NCBI RefSeq assembly: GCF_000011305.1 | Contig: NC_004369.1 | Coordinates: forward strand, 682,001 to 746,000 | Direction: 5' to 3' | DNA from: Corynebacterium efficiens YS-314 | GTDB taxonomy: Bacteria; Actinomycetota; Actinomycetes; Mycobacteriales; Mycobacteriaceae | DNA: 64,000 nucleotides | In this document: in pieces, positions 44,387 to 53,824 of the stretch | How the letters are laid out: the number at the start of each line of letters is the position of its first letter | Position numbering within the stretch: the first letter of the stretch is position 1 | Program-made: the position numbers and the translations under genes | The notes under the pieces: generated by a model | The model's input: the letters and a program-made list of their open reading frames with translations, nothing else | What the model was told of the DNA's origin: nothing | Databases searched by the model: none

Positions 44387-45301
44387 TCAACCCCTCATGG
44401 CCACTCCCTGCCTCCAATAACCCATGAATGCCACCTGCGATCTGTCCAGGCCGTGATCCTTCACCAGGGCACGCCGCAGGCGTGTGACCATGCTGCTCTC
44501 CCCGGCGATCCAGTGGTAGGTGTGCCTGTTGGGACGGGGTTGTGGCACCTGTTCACCCAGGGAGGAGAACCCGGGTGTCTCCCACACCAGATCGGCGGCT
44601 GGTTCGGCGGTGGGGGGTTCGTCGTCGACAAGCACCACCCCGAGGTGCCCGAGGACGGCGGGGGTGAGCAGCGTGCCGTGGGCGGCACCGGCGCGGGGCA
44701 GCCAACGCACCTCCATGCCGGGCGGTGCGTCGATAGGTAAGAGGTCATCCGGGGTGGGGATCTCGATGAAGGCGACCCCCGTGATGTCGGGCCCGAGGTC
44801 CTCGAGGATCCGCGCGATGGCGGGTGCCGCGGTCTCATCCCCGGCGAGCACGACATCCGTGGCCGCCCCGGGGGCGAATTCGATGCCGGAGGGATCCGCG
44901 CCCCGTTGCGGTGCGACGAGGATGATCTCCTGCCCCGGTGCCGCCTGCTCCGCCCAAGCCGCCGCCGGCCCGGGATCCGGGTGCAAGACGAAATCGACGG
45001 TGAGGCGCGCGGGTTCGGTACCCAGGTCCAGCGCGCGGATGGAGTAGGTGCGCATAACACCACGGGTGTCCTCCGGCAGCGCGCACCAGCTGGCGTACCA
45101 GTCCCTGGTCAGGTCCGGCAACGGGTGGCCAGGGACGGGGAAGATCAGCTTGATGCGCTGGTCATAGATCGGGGTGCCGGGCGTGCCCACCCCGGGCGCG
45201 GTGAAGGTGATGCGGGTGAAGTGTGCCGAGAGCTTGTCGACGCCCACCACCGCGGCACGCACCGGTGCGTGGGTGGGACGGGTCCGGGTGGTGGTGTTCA
45301 T
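44387..45301 (-). CDS. Siderophore-interacting protein (ferric-siderophore reductase)
   Basis: A 304-residue SIP/ViuB-type flavin reductase that reduces ferric siderophores in the cytoplasm to release iron. The N-terminal FAD-binding domain has RTYSIRALD (RxYS, about 82-90) and VDFVLHPDPGPAAAWA, and the C-terminal SIP domain has VLAGDETAAPAIARILEDL and HWIAGESSMVTRLRRALV. The C-terminus QVAFMGYWRQG is typical. Its ATG overlaps the end of the upstream ABC ATPase gene, so it is the last gene of a five-gene iron operon. Confidence 0.92.
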   Translation of the reverse strand: MNTTTRTRPTHAPVRAAVVGVDKLSAHFTRITFTAPGVGTPGTPIYDQRIKLIFPVPGHPLPDLTRDWYASWCALPEDTRGVMRTYSIRALDLGTEPARLTVDFVLHPDPGPAAAWAEQAAPGQEIILVAPQRGADPSGIEFAPGAATDVVLAGDETAAPAIARILEDLGPDITGVAFIEIPTPDDLLPIDAPPGMEVRWLPRAGAAHGTLLTPAVLGHLGVVLVDDEPPTAEPAADLVWETPGFSSLGEQVPQPRPNRHTYHWIAGESSMVTRLRRALVKDHGLDRSQVAFMGYWRQGVAMRG

Positions 45302-46116
45302 GATGTGACCGTTCCAGTGGTGGTGTGGTGCCTGCCGAGGGGGAGCACCAGGGGTGCGCCGGAGACCGGATCCGGGATCACCTGCGCCCGGATGCCGAAG
45401 ACCTCCCGCATGGTCTCGGGGGTGACCACCTCCGCAGGGGTACCGGTGGCGTAGATGGCGCCTGCGTGCATGGCGATGAGGTGATCGGAGTAGCGGGCGG
45501 CCAGGCCGAGGTCATGCAGCACCATGACGATGGTGGTGCCCAGCCGGGTGTTGAGGTCGGTGAGCAGATCCAGCACCTCGAGCTGGTTGGCGATATCCAG
45601 GTAGGTGGTCGGTTCATCCAACAGCAGGATGTCCGGTTCCTGAGCCAGGACCATGGCGATCCACACGCGTTGACGTTGACCCCCGGAGAGCTCATCAACA
45701 CAGCGGTCTGCGAGATCCGCCGTGCTGGTGATATCCAGGGCGTGGGCCACCGCCTCATGATCCCGGTTGCTCCAGCGACCCATCATCCCCTGGTGGGGAT
45801 GCCGACCCCGGCCGACCAGCTCCGTGACGGTGATGCCCTCCGGGGCGGTGGGGGACTGGGGCAGCAGACCGAGCACCCGGGCGAGTGCCTTACCCCGGTA
45901 GCTGGACAGCGCCGCCCCGTCGAGCTGGACTGTGCCGGCGACCGGTTGCAGGAGTCGGCACAGGGCATGCAGCGTGGTGGACTTCCCGCAGCCGTTGGGG
46001 CCGACGATGGAGGTGATCCGGCCCGGCGGGAGATCAAGGGTGAGGTCACGGGCGATGATGCGCTCGCCATAACCCAGGGTGATCCCGCTCGCGCTGAGGG
46101 TGTGGTGGATGGTCAT
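45298..46116 (-). CDS. Iron-siderophore ABC transporter ATPase (FepC-like)
   Basis: A 272-residue ATP-binding subunit. Walker A is GPNGCGKST (about 39-47), the Q-loop is LLPQSPTAPEG, the signature is LSGGQRQRVWIAMVLAQEP, and Walker B is ILLLDEPTTYLD. This arrangement is that of FepC/FecE-type iron chelate importers. It lies between the permease (four bases upstream) and the SIP reductase (overlap). It powers uptake through the two adjacent permeases. Confidence 0.93.
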   Translation of the reverse strand: MTIHHTLSASGITLGYGERIIARDLTLDLPPGRITSIVGPNGCGKSTTLHALCRLLQPVAGTVQLDGAALSSYRGKALARVLGLLPQSPTAPEGITVTELVGRGRHPHQGMMGRWSNRDHEAVAHALDITSTADLADRCVDELSGGQRQRVWIAMVLAQEPDILLLDEPTTYLDIANQLEVLDLLTDLNTRLGTTIVMVLHDLGLAARYSDHLIAMHAGAIYATGTPAEVVTPETMREVFGIRAQVIPDPVSGAPLVLPLGRHHTTTGTVTS

Positions 46117-46120
46117 GGGA

Positions 46121-47143
46121 TTATCCCGCCTCCCGGTTGGAACGGATGAGCATATATATAAGGAATGGGGCGCCGAGTGCGCCGGTGATCACACCCACCG
46201 GATAGCGGGTGCCCAGCAGGTACTGACCGGCCAGATCCGCGGTGAGCACCACCAGTGCCCCGACCAGCGCCGCGGGCAGGACCGGTGGGGCGCCCGGACC
46301 CAGCAACCGGAGGGCCAGCGGTCCGGAGACAAACGCCACGAACGCGATCGGACCGCAGGCCGCGGTGGCCACGGCGATGAGTGCGACCGCCGCGATGATG
46401 ACGATGACCCGGGTGGCGGTGACATTGACCCCCAGGCCGGTGGCGGTGGCATCCCCCAGACGCAGGAGTATGATGTTGCGCTGTGCGGCGAGCAGGACCG
46501 GCAGCAGCACCGCGACGGTGACCCCCAGGGGCAGGGTCCGTTCCCAGGTCGCCCCGTTGAGCGAACCGGTCAGCCACCGGGTGGCGGTGGGCAGATCCCA
46601 CGTGTCGGCCCTGGACAGGGAATACGTCACCAGGGAGTTGAGCATGGCGGCCATCCCGATGCCGATGAGGATCAACCGCGCCCCGGAGAACCCGCCGCGG
46701 TGGGACAGCACATAGATCAGCACCGCGACCCCCAGCGCCGCGATCAGTGACACCACCGAGACCATGGTCTGTCCCAACCCGAGGAAGACAATGCAGATCA
46801 CCCCGGCCGCCGAGGCACCGGAGGAGATACCGATGATGTCCGGGGAGGCCAGCTGGTTGCGCAGCAGGGTCTGGAAGACCACACCCGCCGCCCCGAAGGC
46901 CAACCCGGCGGCCAATCCCAGCACGGCCCGCGGCAGACGCAGGGTGCCCACCGCGTAGCTGGCACCGGCCACCTGCTCACCTGACAGGACCTGCCACACC
47001 TGGGTGGGGGAGTAGATGACCTCACCCCAGATCAGGCTGGCGCAGAACACGGCCATCACCAGCAGTGCCAGGGCGGTGGTGGTGGCCGCGCGCCGGGTCC
47101 GTGCTTGTCGACGCAACCCAGTGATCCGCATCGTGGTGGTCAC
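46121..47143 (-). CDS. Iron-siderophore ABC permease (FecCD family), second
   Basis: A 340-residue FecCD-type permease with about ten helices. LRLPRAVLGLAAGLAFGAAG and NQLASPDIIGISSGASAAGV (about 85-110) are the family N-terminal motifs, and GPIAFVAFVSGPLALRLLGP the cytoplasmic loop that contacts the ATPase. The start is the GTG at 47141-47143, overlapping the upstream permease stop by four bases (GTGA); a longer frame is a shadow. The two permeases should form a heterodimer. Confidence 0.91.
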   Translation of the reverse strand: MTTTMRITGLRRQARTRRAATTTALALLVMAVFCASLIWGEVIYSPTQVWQVLSGEQVAGASYAVGTLRLPRAVLGLAAGLAFGAAGVVFQTLLRNQLASPDIIGISSGASAAGVICIVFLGLGQTMVSVVSLIAALGVAVLIYVLSHRGGFSGARLILIGIGMAAMLNSLVTYSLSRADTWDLPTATRWLTGSLNGATWERTLPLGVTVAVLLPVLLAAQRNIILLRLGDATATGLGVNVTATRVIVIIAAVALIAVATAACGPIAFVAFVSGPLALRLLGPGAPPVLPAALVGALVVLTADLAGQYLLGTRYPVGVITGALGAPFLIYMLIRSNREAG

Positions 47144-48138
47144 AGCTGCCTCACCTTCTGCCGACGGATGATCCAGATGAACAACGGTGCCCCCAGCAGC
47201 GGCATGATGATGCCCACGGCGACCTCCTCGGGGCGGGTGAGCACGCGTCCGACGGTGTCGGCCAGCAGCAGGAGAACCGCACCGGCCACGGCGGTGACGG
47301 GGATGAGCCACCGGTGGTCGGTGCCGATGGCCAGGCGGCACAGATGCGGGATGATCAGGCCGACAAACGCGATCGGGCCGGCCAGTGCGGTGGCCACACC
47401 ACACAGGAGCACCGCCCCGGCGGAGGCCACCAGCCGGGTGCGCCAGACGCTCTCGCCCAGGCCGGCGGCGATATCATCCCCCAGGGCCAGGGCATTGAGT
47501 CCGCGGGCGCACGCGAAGCAGATGAGGAAACCGACAGCCAGCGCCGGGGCGGCGAGGGTGATGCGTTCCCAGTCCGCGCCGCCGATCCCACCGATCTGCC
47601 AGAACCGGAAACTGTCCATCACCTCCAGGCGGGGCAGCAGCACCGCGCTGACCAGGGAGGACAGTGCGGCGGCGGTGGCGGCACCGGCGAGGGCGAGTTT
47701 GAGGGGTGTGGCACCACCGATGGAACCCACGGTGTAGACGAAGACCGCCGCCAGCGCCGCACCGGTGACCGCCACCATCATGGTGGGTACCGCCGCGGAC
47801 AGGCCGAAGAAGGCGATGCCGGTGACCACGGCCAGTGATGCACCGGAGAGCACACCGAAGATCCCGGGATCGGCCAACGGGTTGCGGGTGACGGCCTGCA
47901 GGGTGGTGCCCGACACCGCCAGCGCCGCACCGGTCAGGATACCGAGCACGGTCCGTGGAATCCGTTTGGCGGCTGCGGCCTCCCCGGCGGTGGCGGTGTG
48001 TCCGGCCAGGGAGTGCAGGGCGTCACCGGCGCCGATGGACCGCACGCCGAACATCAGTGAGCAGATGCACGCGGCAACCAGGAGCGCGCCCAGGATGATC
48101 AGGGGGAGCGGGCGTCGGGAGAGGATGACGGTGGTCAT
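47140..48138 (-). CDS. Iron-siderophore ABC permease (FecCD family), first
   Basis: A 332-residue FecCD permease. RIPRTVLGILTGAALAVSGT and NPLADPGIFGVLSGASLAVV are the characteristic helix-2/3 motifs, and GPIAFVGLIIPHLCRLAIGT the ATPase-contact loop. It is six bases after the binding-protein gene and overlaps the second permease by four bases. The two permease sequences are clearly different, so this is an ancient duplication. Confidence 0.92.
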   Translation of the reverse strand: MTTVILSRRPLPLIILGALLVAACICSLMFGVRSIGAGDALHSLAGHTATAGEAAAAKRIPRTVLGILTGAALAVSGTTLQAVTRNPLADPGIFGVLSGASLAVVTGIAFFGLSAAVPTMMVAVTGAALAAVFVYTVGSIGGATPLKLALAGAATAAALSSLVSAVLLPRLEVMDSFRFWQIGGIGGADWERITLAAPALAVGFLICFACARGLNALALGDDIAAGLGESVWRTRLVASAGAVLLCGVATALAGPIAFVGLIIPHLCRLAIGTDHRWLIPVTAVAGAVLLLLADTVGRVLTRPEEVAVGIIMPLLGAPLFIWIIRRQKVRQL

Positions 48139-48144
48139 GGTGGG

Positions 48145-49191
48145 TTAGCCGAGTCCCCCGGCGAGGGTGGCGAAGTACTCGTCGATACCCCAGGGGATCG
48201 ACAGGGGCGACGGGGTCGCGGCGGCCGCGATGGGGTTCTCACCCAGGAACACCACCCGGCCCTGCGCAATGGCGGGGATGCGGGACAGCAGGGGATCAGC
48301 CTGCAGTTTCGCCAGGAGCGCGGCGTTGACGGCGGCATCCCCGGAACCGTAGGTGATGAGCAGGTCCACATCATCGAAGGCCTCGGGGTTCTCGGCGGAG
48401 ATCTGCTCATAGAAACTGTCGGACCCGGCGTACTCCTCCAGGATGGAAGCCTGCCGCATGCCCGCGTCCAGCAGGAAACCCATCCGCGGATCCAGCGCGG
48501 TATACACACCGATCTGCGACAGGTCCGACTCGTCGAAGAAGGCGAACACCGGGGTGGTCTCCCGCAGCTGTGGGTGCGCGTCCATCGCGGCGGCCACCTC
48601 GCCGTCAAGCTTTGCGACGAGCTGTTCCCCCTCGTTCTCCAACCCGAGGGCGGTGGCGTTCATGAGGATCTGATCCTCCAGCGTGGTGCCCCAGGGCTGC
48701 TCCGGGTAGGCCACCACCGGTGCGATCTGGGAGAGCTGGTCATAGTCCTCCTGGGTCAGACCGGAATAGGCCGCCAGGATGACATCGGGTTGCGTGTTGG
48801 CGATCGATTCGAAGGGGAGGCTGTCGGTGGCGTCGAAAAGCACCGGTTCGGGTGCGCCCAGGACCGCGAGCTGCTCCGCAACCCACGGCAGGACGCCGTC
48901 GCCGTCATCGTCACCCCAGGTGGCCTTCTCGAAGCCGACGGGGGTGACACCCAGGGCCAGCGGCACCTCATGGTTGCTCCAGGCCACGGTGGCCACGCGT
49001 TCGGGGCGCGCCGGGATGGTGGTCTCGCCGAAGGCGTGCTCGATGGTGACAGGGAAGGTCCCGTCGCTGGACTCGGCCGACTGCGGGGTGTTGTCCGGGG
49101 CGCTGGTCTGGGGGCCGGAATCTGCGCAGGCCGCCAGTGTCAGGGTGAGGGTTACGGCCAGAAGGCCGGTGATGCCGCGTGATCGTCGCAT
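48145..49191 (-). CDS. Iron-siderophore binding lipoprotein
   Basis: A 348-residue periplasmic-binding-protein-fold lipoprotein. The signal peptide ends in the lipobox LAAC (about 18-21). The mature body has the FepB/FhuD-like pattern: FGETTIPARPERVATVAWSN, QPDVILAAYSGLTQEDYDQL, and a C-terminal GIDEYFATLAGGLG. It is the first gene of the operon and captures the ferric siderophore. A DtxR-like box precedes it. C. glutamicum has, as I recall, a homologous locus (irp1) next to its SIP genes. Confidence 0.92.
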   Translation of the reverse strand: MRRSRGITGLLAVTLTLTLAACADSGPQTSAPDNTPQSAESSDGTFPVTIEHAFGETTIPARPERVATVAWSNHEVPLALGVTPVGFEKATWGDDDGDGVLPWVAEQLAVLGAPEPVLFDATDSLPFESIANTQPDVILAAYSGLTQEDYDQLSQIAPVVAYPEQPWGTTLEDQILMNATALGLENEGEQLVAKLDGEVAAAMDAHPQLRETTPVFAFFDESDLSQIGVYTALDPRMGFLLDAGMRQASILEEYAGSDSFYEQISAENPEAFDDVDLLITYGSGDAAVNAALLAKLQADPLLSRIPAIAQGRVVFLGENPIAAAATPSPLSIPWGIDEYFATLAGGLG

Positions 49192-49214
49192 GGTCCAAGG
49201 GTCACTTTCATTGC

Positions 49215-49248
49215 TTAGTGGAGCCTTACTTAGGTTAGGGTGTCCAAC
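49215..49248 (-). promoter_or_regulatory. Putative DtxR box upstream of the siderophore operon
   Basis: Two overlapping 19-base windows resemble the DtxR consensus TTAGGTTAGSCTAACCTAA: TTAGTGGAGCCTTACTTAG (49215-49233) at about 13 of 19 and TTAGGTTAGGGTGTCCAAC (49230-49248) at about 14 of 19. They lie 24-57 bases before the start, where an iron repressor would block transcription. Confidence 0.68.
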
Positions 49249-49371
49249 ATTAACACGATAGGTGTGCGAACTTTAAATGATGCAGGTCACATTTGATTTC
49301 GGCCGGTGGGATGCCCACAGCCACCAGCGGTGATGGAGAGAATCCCCACCGCGTCCGTTAGTGTGTCCTCC

Positions 49372-50640
49372 ATGCACGACTCAGGAAACTCCCCCGTCAC
49401 GGTGGTCGCCCACACAGAACCCGCCGGTGGTGGTACCGGTCCGCGCCTCCAGCGTCGCCGGGTGCCCCGCCAGACGGAGATCTCCTCCACGCGCCGCTAC
49501 ATCGTCATGACCGCCCTCGCCCTGGGCGGTTTCGGCATCGGTGTCACCGAGTTCGTCTCCATGGGGTTGCTGTCGATGATCGCCCAGGATTTCCCCATCA
49601 CGGAGGACCAGGCCGGTCTGATCATCACCCTCTACGCTCTCGGTGTGGTGATCGGTGCACCCCTGATCACCGCCTTCACCGGGCGCATTCCCCGGCGTCG
49701 CCTGCTGCTCATCCTCATGGCGGCGTTCGTCGTGGGCAATGCACTGTCGATATTCGACTCCTCCTACACGATGCTGCTCGTGGCGCGTTTCCTCGCCGGT
49801 CTGCCGCACGGTGCGTACTTCTCCGTGGCGGGACTCTCGGCCGCCTCCATGGCACCGGAGGGTCAGCGCGGCCGGGCCGTGGCATTCGTGGGCATGGGCC
49901 TGTCGGTGGCCACCGTCATCGGTGTGCCCGCCGCACAGCTGCTGGGCACCAGCCTCGGATGGCATGCGGCCTACGGGCTGGTCACCGCCATCGGCGTGGT
50001 GACCCTGGTGTCGCTGTGGTTCCTCATGCCGCACATGTCCCGGATGGCCGCCACCAGCCCCCTGACCGAACTCGGCGCGTTGAAGAAGGGCCAGGTGTGG
50101 CTGACGCTGGCCATCGGCTCCGTCGGTTTCGGCGGCATGTTCGCCGTGTACACCTACATCTCCTGGACCATGACTGAACAGGCCGGGATGCCGGACTCCC
50201 TGATCTGGGTGGTGCTCATGGCCTACGGCGTGGGCATGGTCATCGGCAACTATGTCGGTGGCCGACTGGCGGACTGGAATGTCGACCGCGGCATCCTGCT
50301 CGCGCTCATCTGCATCGTGGTGGTGCTCATCGGTTTCTACTTCACCTCCCACCACCCGGTGGCCGGCACCATCAACTTCGGTCTGGTCGGTTTCTTCGGT
50401 TCCACCCTGGTGCCGTCCCTGCAGGTCCGCCTCATGGATGTCGCCGGCCGGGCACAGACCCTGGCGGCCTCCCTCAACCACTCCGCCCTCAATATCGGCA
50501 ACGCGGTGGGCGCCTCCATGGGTGGTGCCGTGATCGCCGCCGGATACTCCTACAGCGCACCCGCCCTGGCCGGCGCGCTCCTGGCCACGGCCGCCATCGG
50601 CATCTGGTTCCCCATGGTGTGGCTGCGCCGGCGGACATAA
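49372..50640 (+). CDS. MFS transporter, DHA1/AraJ-like
   Basis: A 422-residue 12-helix major-facilitator protein of the drug:H+ antiporter-1 or AraJ/NepI type. YIVMTALALGGFGIGVTEFV is the first helix with the family GVTEF pattern, LLVARFLAGLPHGAYFSVAG is the helix-4 motif, and GRLADWNVDRG the second-half loop. The ATG at 49372 is used; an upstream frame adds 22 unconserved residues. A ~45-residue polar N-terminal tail precedes helix 1. It is divergent from the siderophore operon, so siderophore or metabolite export is possible but not shown. Confidence 0.85.
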   Translation: MHDSGNSPVTVVAHTEPAGGGTGPRLQRRRVPRQTEISSTRRYIVMTALALGGFGIGVTEFVSMGLLSMIAQDFPITEDQAGLIITLYALGVVIGAPLITAFTGRIPRRRLLLILMAAFVVGNALSIFDSSYTMLLVARFLAGLPHGAYFSVAGLSAASMAPEGQRGRAVAFVGMGLSVATVIGVPAAQLLGTSLGWHAAYGLVTAIGVVTLVSLWFLMPHMSRMAATSPLTELGALKKGQVWLTLAIGSVGFGGMFAVYTYISWTMTEQAGMPDSLIWVVLMAYGVGMVIGNYVGGRLADWNVDRGILLALICIVVVLIGFYFTSHHPVAGTINFGLVGFFGSTLVPSLQVRLMDVAGRAQTLAASLNHSALNIGNAVGASMGGAVIAAGYSYSAPALAGALLATAAIGIWFPMVWLRRRT

Positions 50641-50696
50641 CCGCCCGCGGGGTGCGGATGGGGGAGGGTCCCCGCTGGCGGGTTAGGGTTGAGAAC

Positions 50697-51614
50697 ATGA
50701 GTTTTCAGATCACCACCGTCAACGTCAACGGCATCAGGGCGGCCGTGAAGGAACGCAGCGAGACCAACCTCGGGTTCATCCCGTGGCTGGAGGAATCCGG
50801 CAGTGATGTGGTCCTCCTCCAGGAGGTCCGCGCCAGCGAGAAGGACACCGAGAAGGCCCTCCAGCCGGCGCTGGAGGCCGGGTGGCATTATGTCGGCGCC
50901 CCGGCCGCCGCGAAGGGCAGGGCCGGGGTGGGTATCCTCTCCCGCCACGCGCTCAGCGACGTCTCCATCGGTTTCGGTTCCTTCCTCGACTCCGGCCGCT
51001 ACATCCAGGCCAGCATCGCCGACACCACGCTCGGGGTGCCCGTGACCGTCGCCTCGCTGTACCTGCCGTCCGGTTCCGCCGGGACGGACAAACAGGATGA
51101 GAAATACCACTTCCTCGACGAGTTCTCCGAGGTGCTCGCCGAGCGTGCCGCCACCCATCCGCACATGGTCATCGGTGGCGACTGGAATATCTGCCACCGT
51201 CGTGAGGACCTGAAGAACTGGAAGACCAACCAGAAGAAATCCGGTTTCCTGCCCGATGAACGTGCCTGGATGGATTCCGTCTTCGGGTGCTTCCCGGATG
51301 AGCAGTCCCAGGTGGTCGGCGGGGGAGACTTCTTCGGGGCGGTGGACTATGTGGGGACGGCGGGGCGTCGTGAAGCAAACCCCGACCCGGCGTGGTTCGA
51401 CGTCGCACGCCGCCTGCAGCCGGAGGGCGACGGCCCGTACACCTGGTGGACCTACCGCGGTAAGGCCTTCGACACGAACGCCGGGTGGCGCATCGACTAC
51501 CAGGCCGCCACGAAGTCCATGTGTGAGCGCGCCGAGCGCAGCTGGGTGGACAAGGCGGCCGCCTATGATCTGCGATGGTCGGATCATTCACCCCTCAATG
51601 TGATTTACTCATAA
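50697..51614 (+). CDS. xthA: Exodeoxyribonuclease III (Xth-type AP endonuclease)
   Basis: A 305-residue metal-dependent DNA repair nuclease cutting at abasic sites. [15 protein letters not shown] at the start, VVLLQEVRA (catalytic Glu), [21 protein letters not shown] (Asp/Asn) and [14 protein letters not shown] (final Asp-His) are the endonuclease/exonuclease/phosphatase motifs in order. TAGGGT at 50684-50689 lies seven bases before the ATG, suggesting a leaderless mRNA. The upstream part of the open frame is a shadow. The next gene starts two bases after the stop. Confidence 0.93.
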   Translation: MSFQITTVNVNGIRAAVKERSETNLGFIPWLEESGSDVVLLQEVRASEKDTEKALQPALEAGWHYVGAPAAAKGRAGVGILSRHALSDVSIGFGSFLDSGRYIQASIADTTLGVPVTVASLYLPSGSAGTDKQDEKYHFLDEFSEVLAERAATHPHMVIGGDWNICHRREDLKNWKTNQKKSGFLPDERAWMDSVFGCFPDEQSQVVGGGDFFGAVDYVGTAGRREANPDPAWFDVARRLQPEGDGPYTWWTYRGKAFDTNAGWRIDYQAATKSMCERAERSWVDKAAAYDLRWSDHSPLNVIYS

Positions 51615-51615
51615 T

Positions 51616-52281
51616 ATGCTGCTGACAATTCTCTGGGTGATCGGCATCACCGCGGAAGGGATGACCGGTGCCCTGGCTGCGGGGCGTCAGAAGATGGATC
51701 TCTTCGGTGTCTCGGTCATCGCCTGCGTGACCGCCATCGGTGGTGGTTCGATCCGCGACATGCTGCTGGGACACTACCCCCTGGTGTGGGTGGAGAAACC
51801 GCACTTCCTGTTGCTGATCATCGGGGCCGCCATCCTGACGGTGTCCATCTCCTACCTGATGCAGCACTTCCGGGTGCTGTTCCTGGTGCTCGATGCCGTG
51901 GGATTGTCAGCGTTCGCCGTGATCGGCACGCAGATCGCCCTGGAGATGGGGTACGGCTTCATCATCGCGGTGGTCGCCTCCGTGCTCACCGGTGTCTTCG
52001 GCGGCGTGCTGCGTGACCTGTTGTGCGACCGTATCCCACTGGTGTTCCAGAAGGAGCTCTACGCCTCCATCGCCCTGCTGGCCACCTGCGTGTACTTCCT
52101 CATGATGTACCTCGGTGTGGGGGAGAACACCACGGTGATCGTATCCGTGCTGGTGGCCTTCACCGCCCGACTGCTCGCCCTGTGGCGGGGCTGGTCCCTG
52201 CCGGTGTTTGAGTACCAGGAGCGTGAGGTCCAGCGTGATCCCACCAACCGGATCTGGCGTTTCTGGAACTGGAAGAAGTAG
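51616..52281 (+). CDS. TRIC/UPF0126 membrane protein (YadS-like)
   Basis: A 221-residue protein with seven hydrophobic helices. It contains the two repeats of the UPF0126/TRIC family, each with a Gly-rich helix and Arg-Asp: [20 protein letters not shown] and [20 protein letters not shown]. Family members act as trimeric cation (K+) channels, or in some cases glycine transport has been proposed; the role here is open. It is one base after xthA and probably co-transcribed. The C-terminus is polar ([10 protein letters not shown]). Confidence 0.87.
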   Translation: MLLTILWVIGITAEGMTGALAAGRQKMDLFGVSVIACVTAIGGGSIRDMLLGHYPLVWVEKPHFLLLIIGAAILTVSISYLMQHFRVLFLVLDAVGLSAFAVIGTQIALEMGYGFIIAVVASVLTGVFGGVLRDLLCDRIPLVFQKELYASIALLATCVYFLMMYLGVGENTTVIVSVLVAFTARLLALWRGWSLPVFEYQEREVQRDPTNRIWRFWNWKK

Positions 52282-52429
52282 GCCACCGGCCCCGGGGGTC
52301 GATTATGAAAGAAAACCCCTGATTTTCTCTGTTATTGATAGGACAGGGTAGGGTGTTAGCCGGAACTTTTTTGAGTTATATCAACTGTGGGGCACTCGGC
52401 CCGGTTGGAATACAACGTAAGGATTGCAC

Positions 52430-52621
52430 ATGGGCAAGGCATTCATTCTTCTCATCCTGGGCGCCGTCATTCTGGCCGCAGGTATCTGGTACGCGGCAGC
52501 GGTTGGATACGCCGTGATGGCGATCGTCGCAGCGCTGATCATCGCTCTCGGTGGCGGCATCATCGTGTGGGGTATCAGCGTGGCCCTGGACATCCATTCC
52601 CCGACCTCCCGCAAGCTCTAA
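52430..52621 (+). CDS. Small two-helix membrane protein, 63 residues
   Basis: Starts ATG at 52430 with AAGGA nine bases upstream. The peptide has two hydrophobic stretches (KAFILLILGAVILAAGIWYA and YAVMAIVAALIIALGGGIIV) and a short polar tail. It resembles conserved small corynebacterial membrane proteins, but I cannot name its family. A strong terminator follows directly, which supports it being a real, separately expressed gene. Confidence 0.65.
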   Translation: MGKAFILLILGAVILAAGIWYAAAVGYAVMAIVAALIIALGGGIIVWGISVALDIHSPTSRKL

Positions 52622-52660
52622 ATGCGGCCGGCTCCCCGCTCCGGTGCGGGTGAGAGGTTG

Positions 52661-52716
52661 AAACAGTGGTGCCGCACTCTTCCCAACTATGGGAAAGGGT
52701 GCGGCACCACTGTTTT
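52661..52716 (+). terminator. Strong intrinsic terminator
   Basis: AAACAGTGGTGCCGCAC pairs with GTGCGGCACCACTGTTT, with an inner CTTcCCA/GGgAA extension, followed by a U-tract (GTTTTTCC). It ends the small membrane-protein gene; the opposite strand also has an A-rich flank. Confidence 0.93.
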
Positions 52717-52746
52717 TCCTCCCTTGTCCGTGCCCTCAGGCGGGCT

Positions 52747-52782
52747 GGTCAACCGGCCGGTCAACCGGCCGGTCAACCGGCC
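52747..52782. repeat. Three exact 12-bp tandem repeats
   Basis: GGTCAACCGGCC occurs three times in a row, followed by a partial GGTCGG. It lies just beyond the 3' end of the second siderophore-binding gene (stop at 52794). Each unit contains the palindrome CCGG. Confidence 0.9.
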
Positions 52783-52793
52783 GGTCGGACGCT

Positions 52794-53801
52794 CTAGGCG
52801 CGGATCATCTCCGAGACCTCCAGCAGGCCCTGGGTGATGTCGGTGCCGGCGGTGAAACCGGTGGTGCGGGTGTCGGCGTAGAAGACCTTGTCCTCTGCAA
52901 TCGCCGGCACCTCCGCCAGTGCCGGATTGTTCAGCAGGTCGGCGAAGTCTTCCCGGCCACGGCCCAGGTAGTCCTGGATGATGATGATGTCCGGGTTCAT
53001 GGCCACCACCTGCTCGGGGTCGGCGGTGACGGTGCCGGTCGCACCGAGGGAATCCACCACGGGGATGCCACCGGCCTCCCGGATCAGACCACTTATCATG
53101 GACGATTCCGGCATGATCATCTGGCGTGGGCCACGCTGCATCAGGGCGAGCACCCGCGGTGCCTCCTCCGGCTGCTCGACCTCGGCGCGGGTCTCCTCGA
53201 TCTCGGCGATGGCCCGGGCGGCCTCCTCCTCCGCACCGACGAGTTCACCCACGTAGGTCATGTGGGTGATGATCGAGTCGATACCGTTCCACCCATCGAT
53301 GTCGAAGTTGACCACCGGCACCCCGAAACCCTCGAGGATGTCGATGGTGTCCTGCTCGGTGTCGAACCGGGCACTGATGATCACCAGATCGGGATCAGCG
53401 GCCATGACCTGCTCAGGGTCCACGGAACCACCCGGTTTGACCTTCGTCGGGACCTGTTCGGCCAGTGCGTAGAGGTCCTCGTCCTCGGGGTTCATCTCCG
53501 AGGTGAGCACCACCCGTTCCGGACCGGCCAGGGGCAGCACGAGGGAGGCCGCCTCGGGGGTGACCACCGCGATGCGGGTGGGTTCGGATTCCAGGGTGAT
53601 CTCCTGGTCGTCGATGGTGACGGTGCGGGGGTAGGCCGCCTCAGCGTCATCCACGTCGGCCGATGCCGTGGCAGTGCCTGTCCCGCCACCGGAGGGGTTC
53701 TCCTCCGCTGGGGAGCATGCGGTCAGCACCAGTGGTGCGCACAGCACCGCCGCGAGCAGGGAGGTGGTGAACTTCACGGGTGTACCGATGGTCTTCTTCA
53801 C
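52794..53801 (-). CDS. Second iron-siderophore binding lipoprotein
   Basis: A 335-residue binding lipoprotein. A signal peptide (MKKTIGTPVKFTT, hydrophobic core) ends at the lipobox LTAC. The body has the FepB/FatB pattern: RIAVVTPEAASLVLPLAGPE, ADPDLVIISARFDTEQDTID, and NPALAEVPAIAEDKVFYADT. The GTG at 53799-53801 is chosen because it puts two Lys at the signal peptide start and is preceded by AAGGA; a TTG six codons upstream is an alternative. It is the last gene of permease-ATPase-binding protein on the minus strand. Confidence 0.9.
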   Translation of the reverse strand: MKKTIGTPVKFTTSLLAAVLCAPLVLTACSPAEENPSGGGTGTATASADVDDAEAAYPRTVTIDDQEITLESEPTRIAVVTPEAASLVLPLAGPERVVLTSEMNPEDEDLYALAEQVPTKVKPGGSVDPEQVMAADPDLVIISARFDTEQDTIDILEGFGVPVVNFDIDGWNGIDSIITHMTYVGELVGAEEEAARAIAEIEETRAEVEQPEEAPRVLALMQRGPRQMIMPESSMISGLIREAGGIPVVDSLGATGTVTADPEQVVAMNPDIIIIQDYLGRGREDFADLLNNPALAEVPAIAEDKVFYADTRTTGFTAGTDITQGLLEVSEMIRA

Positions 53802-53824
53802 TGGGGGATCATCCTTCAATCTTG

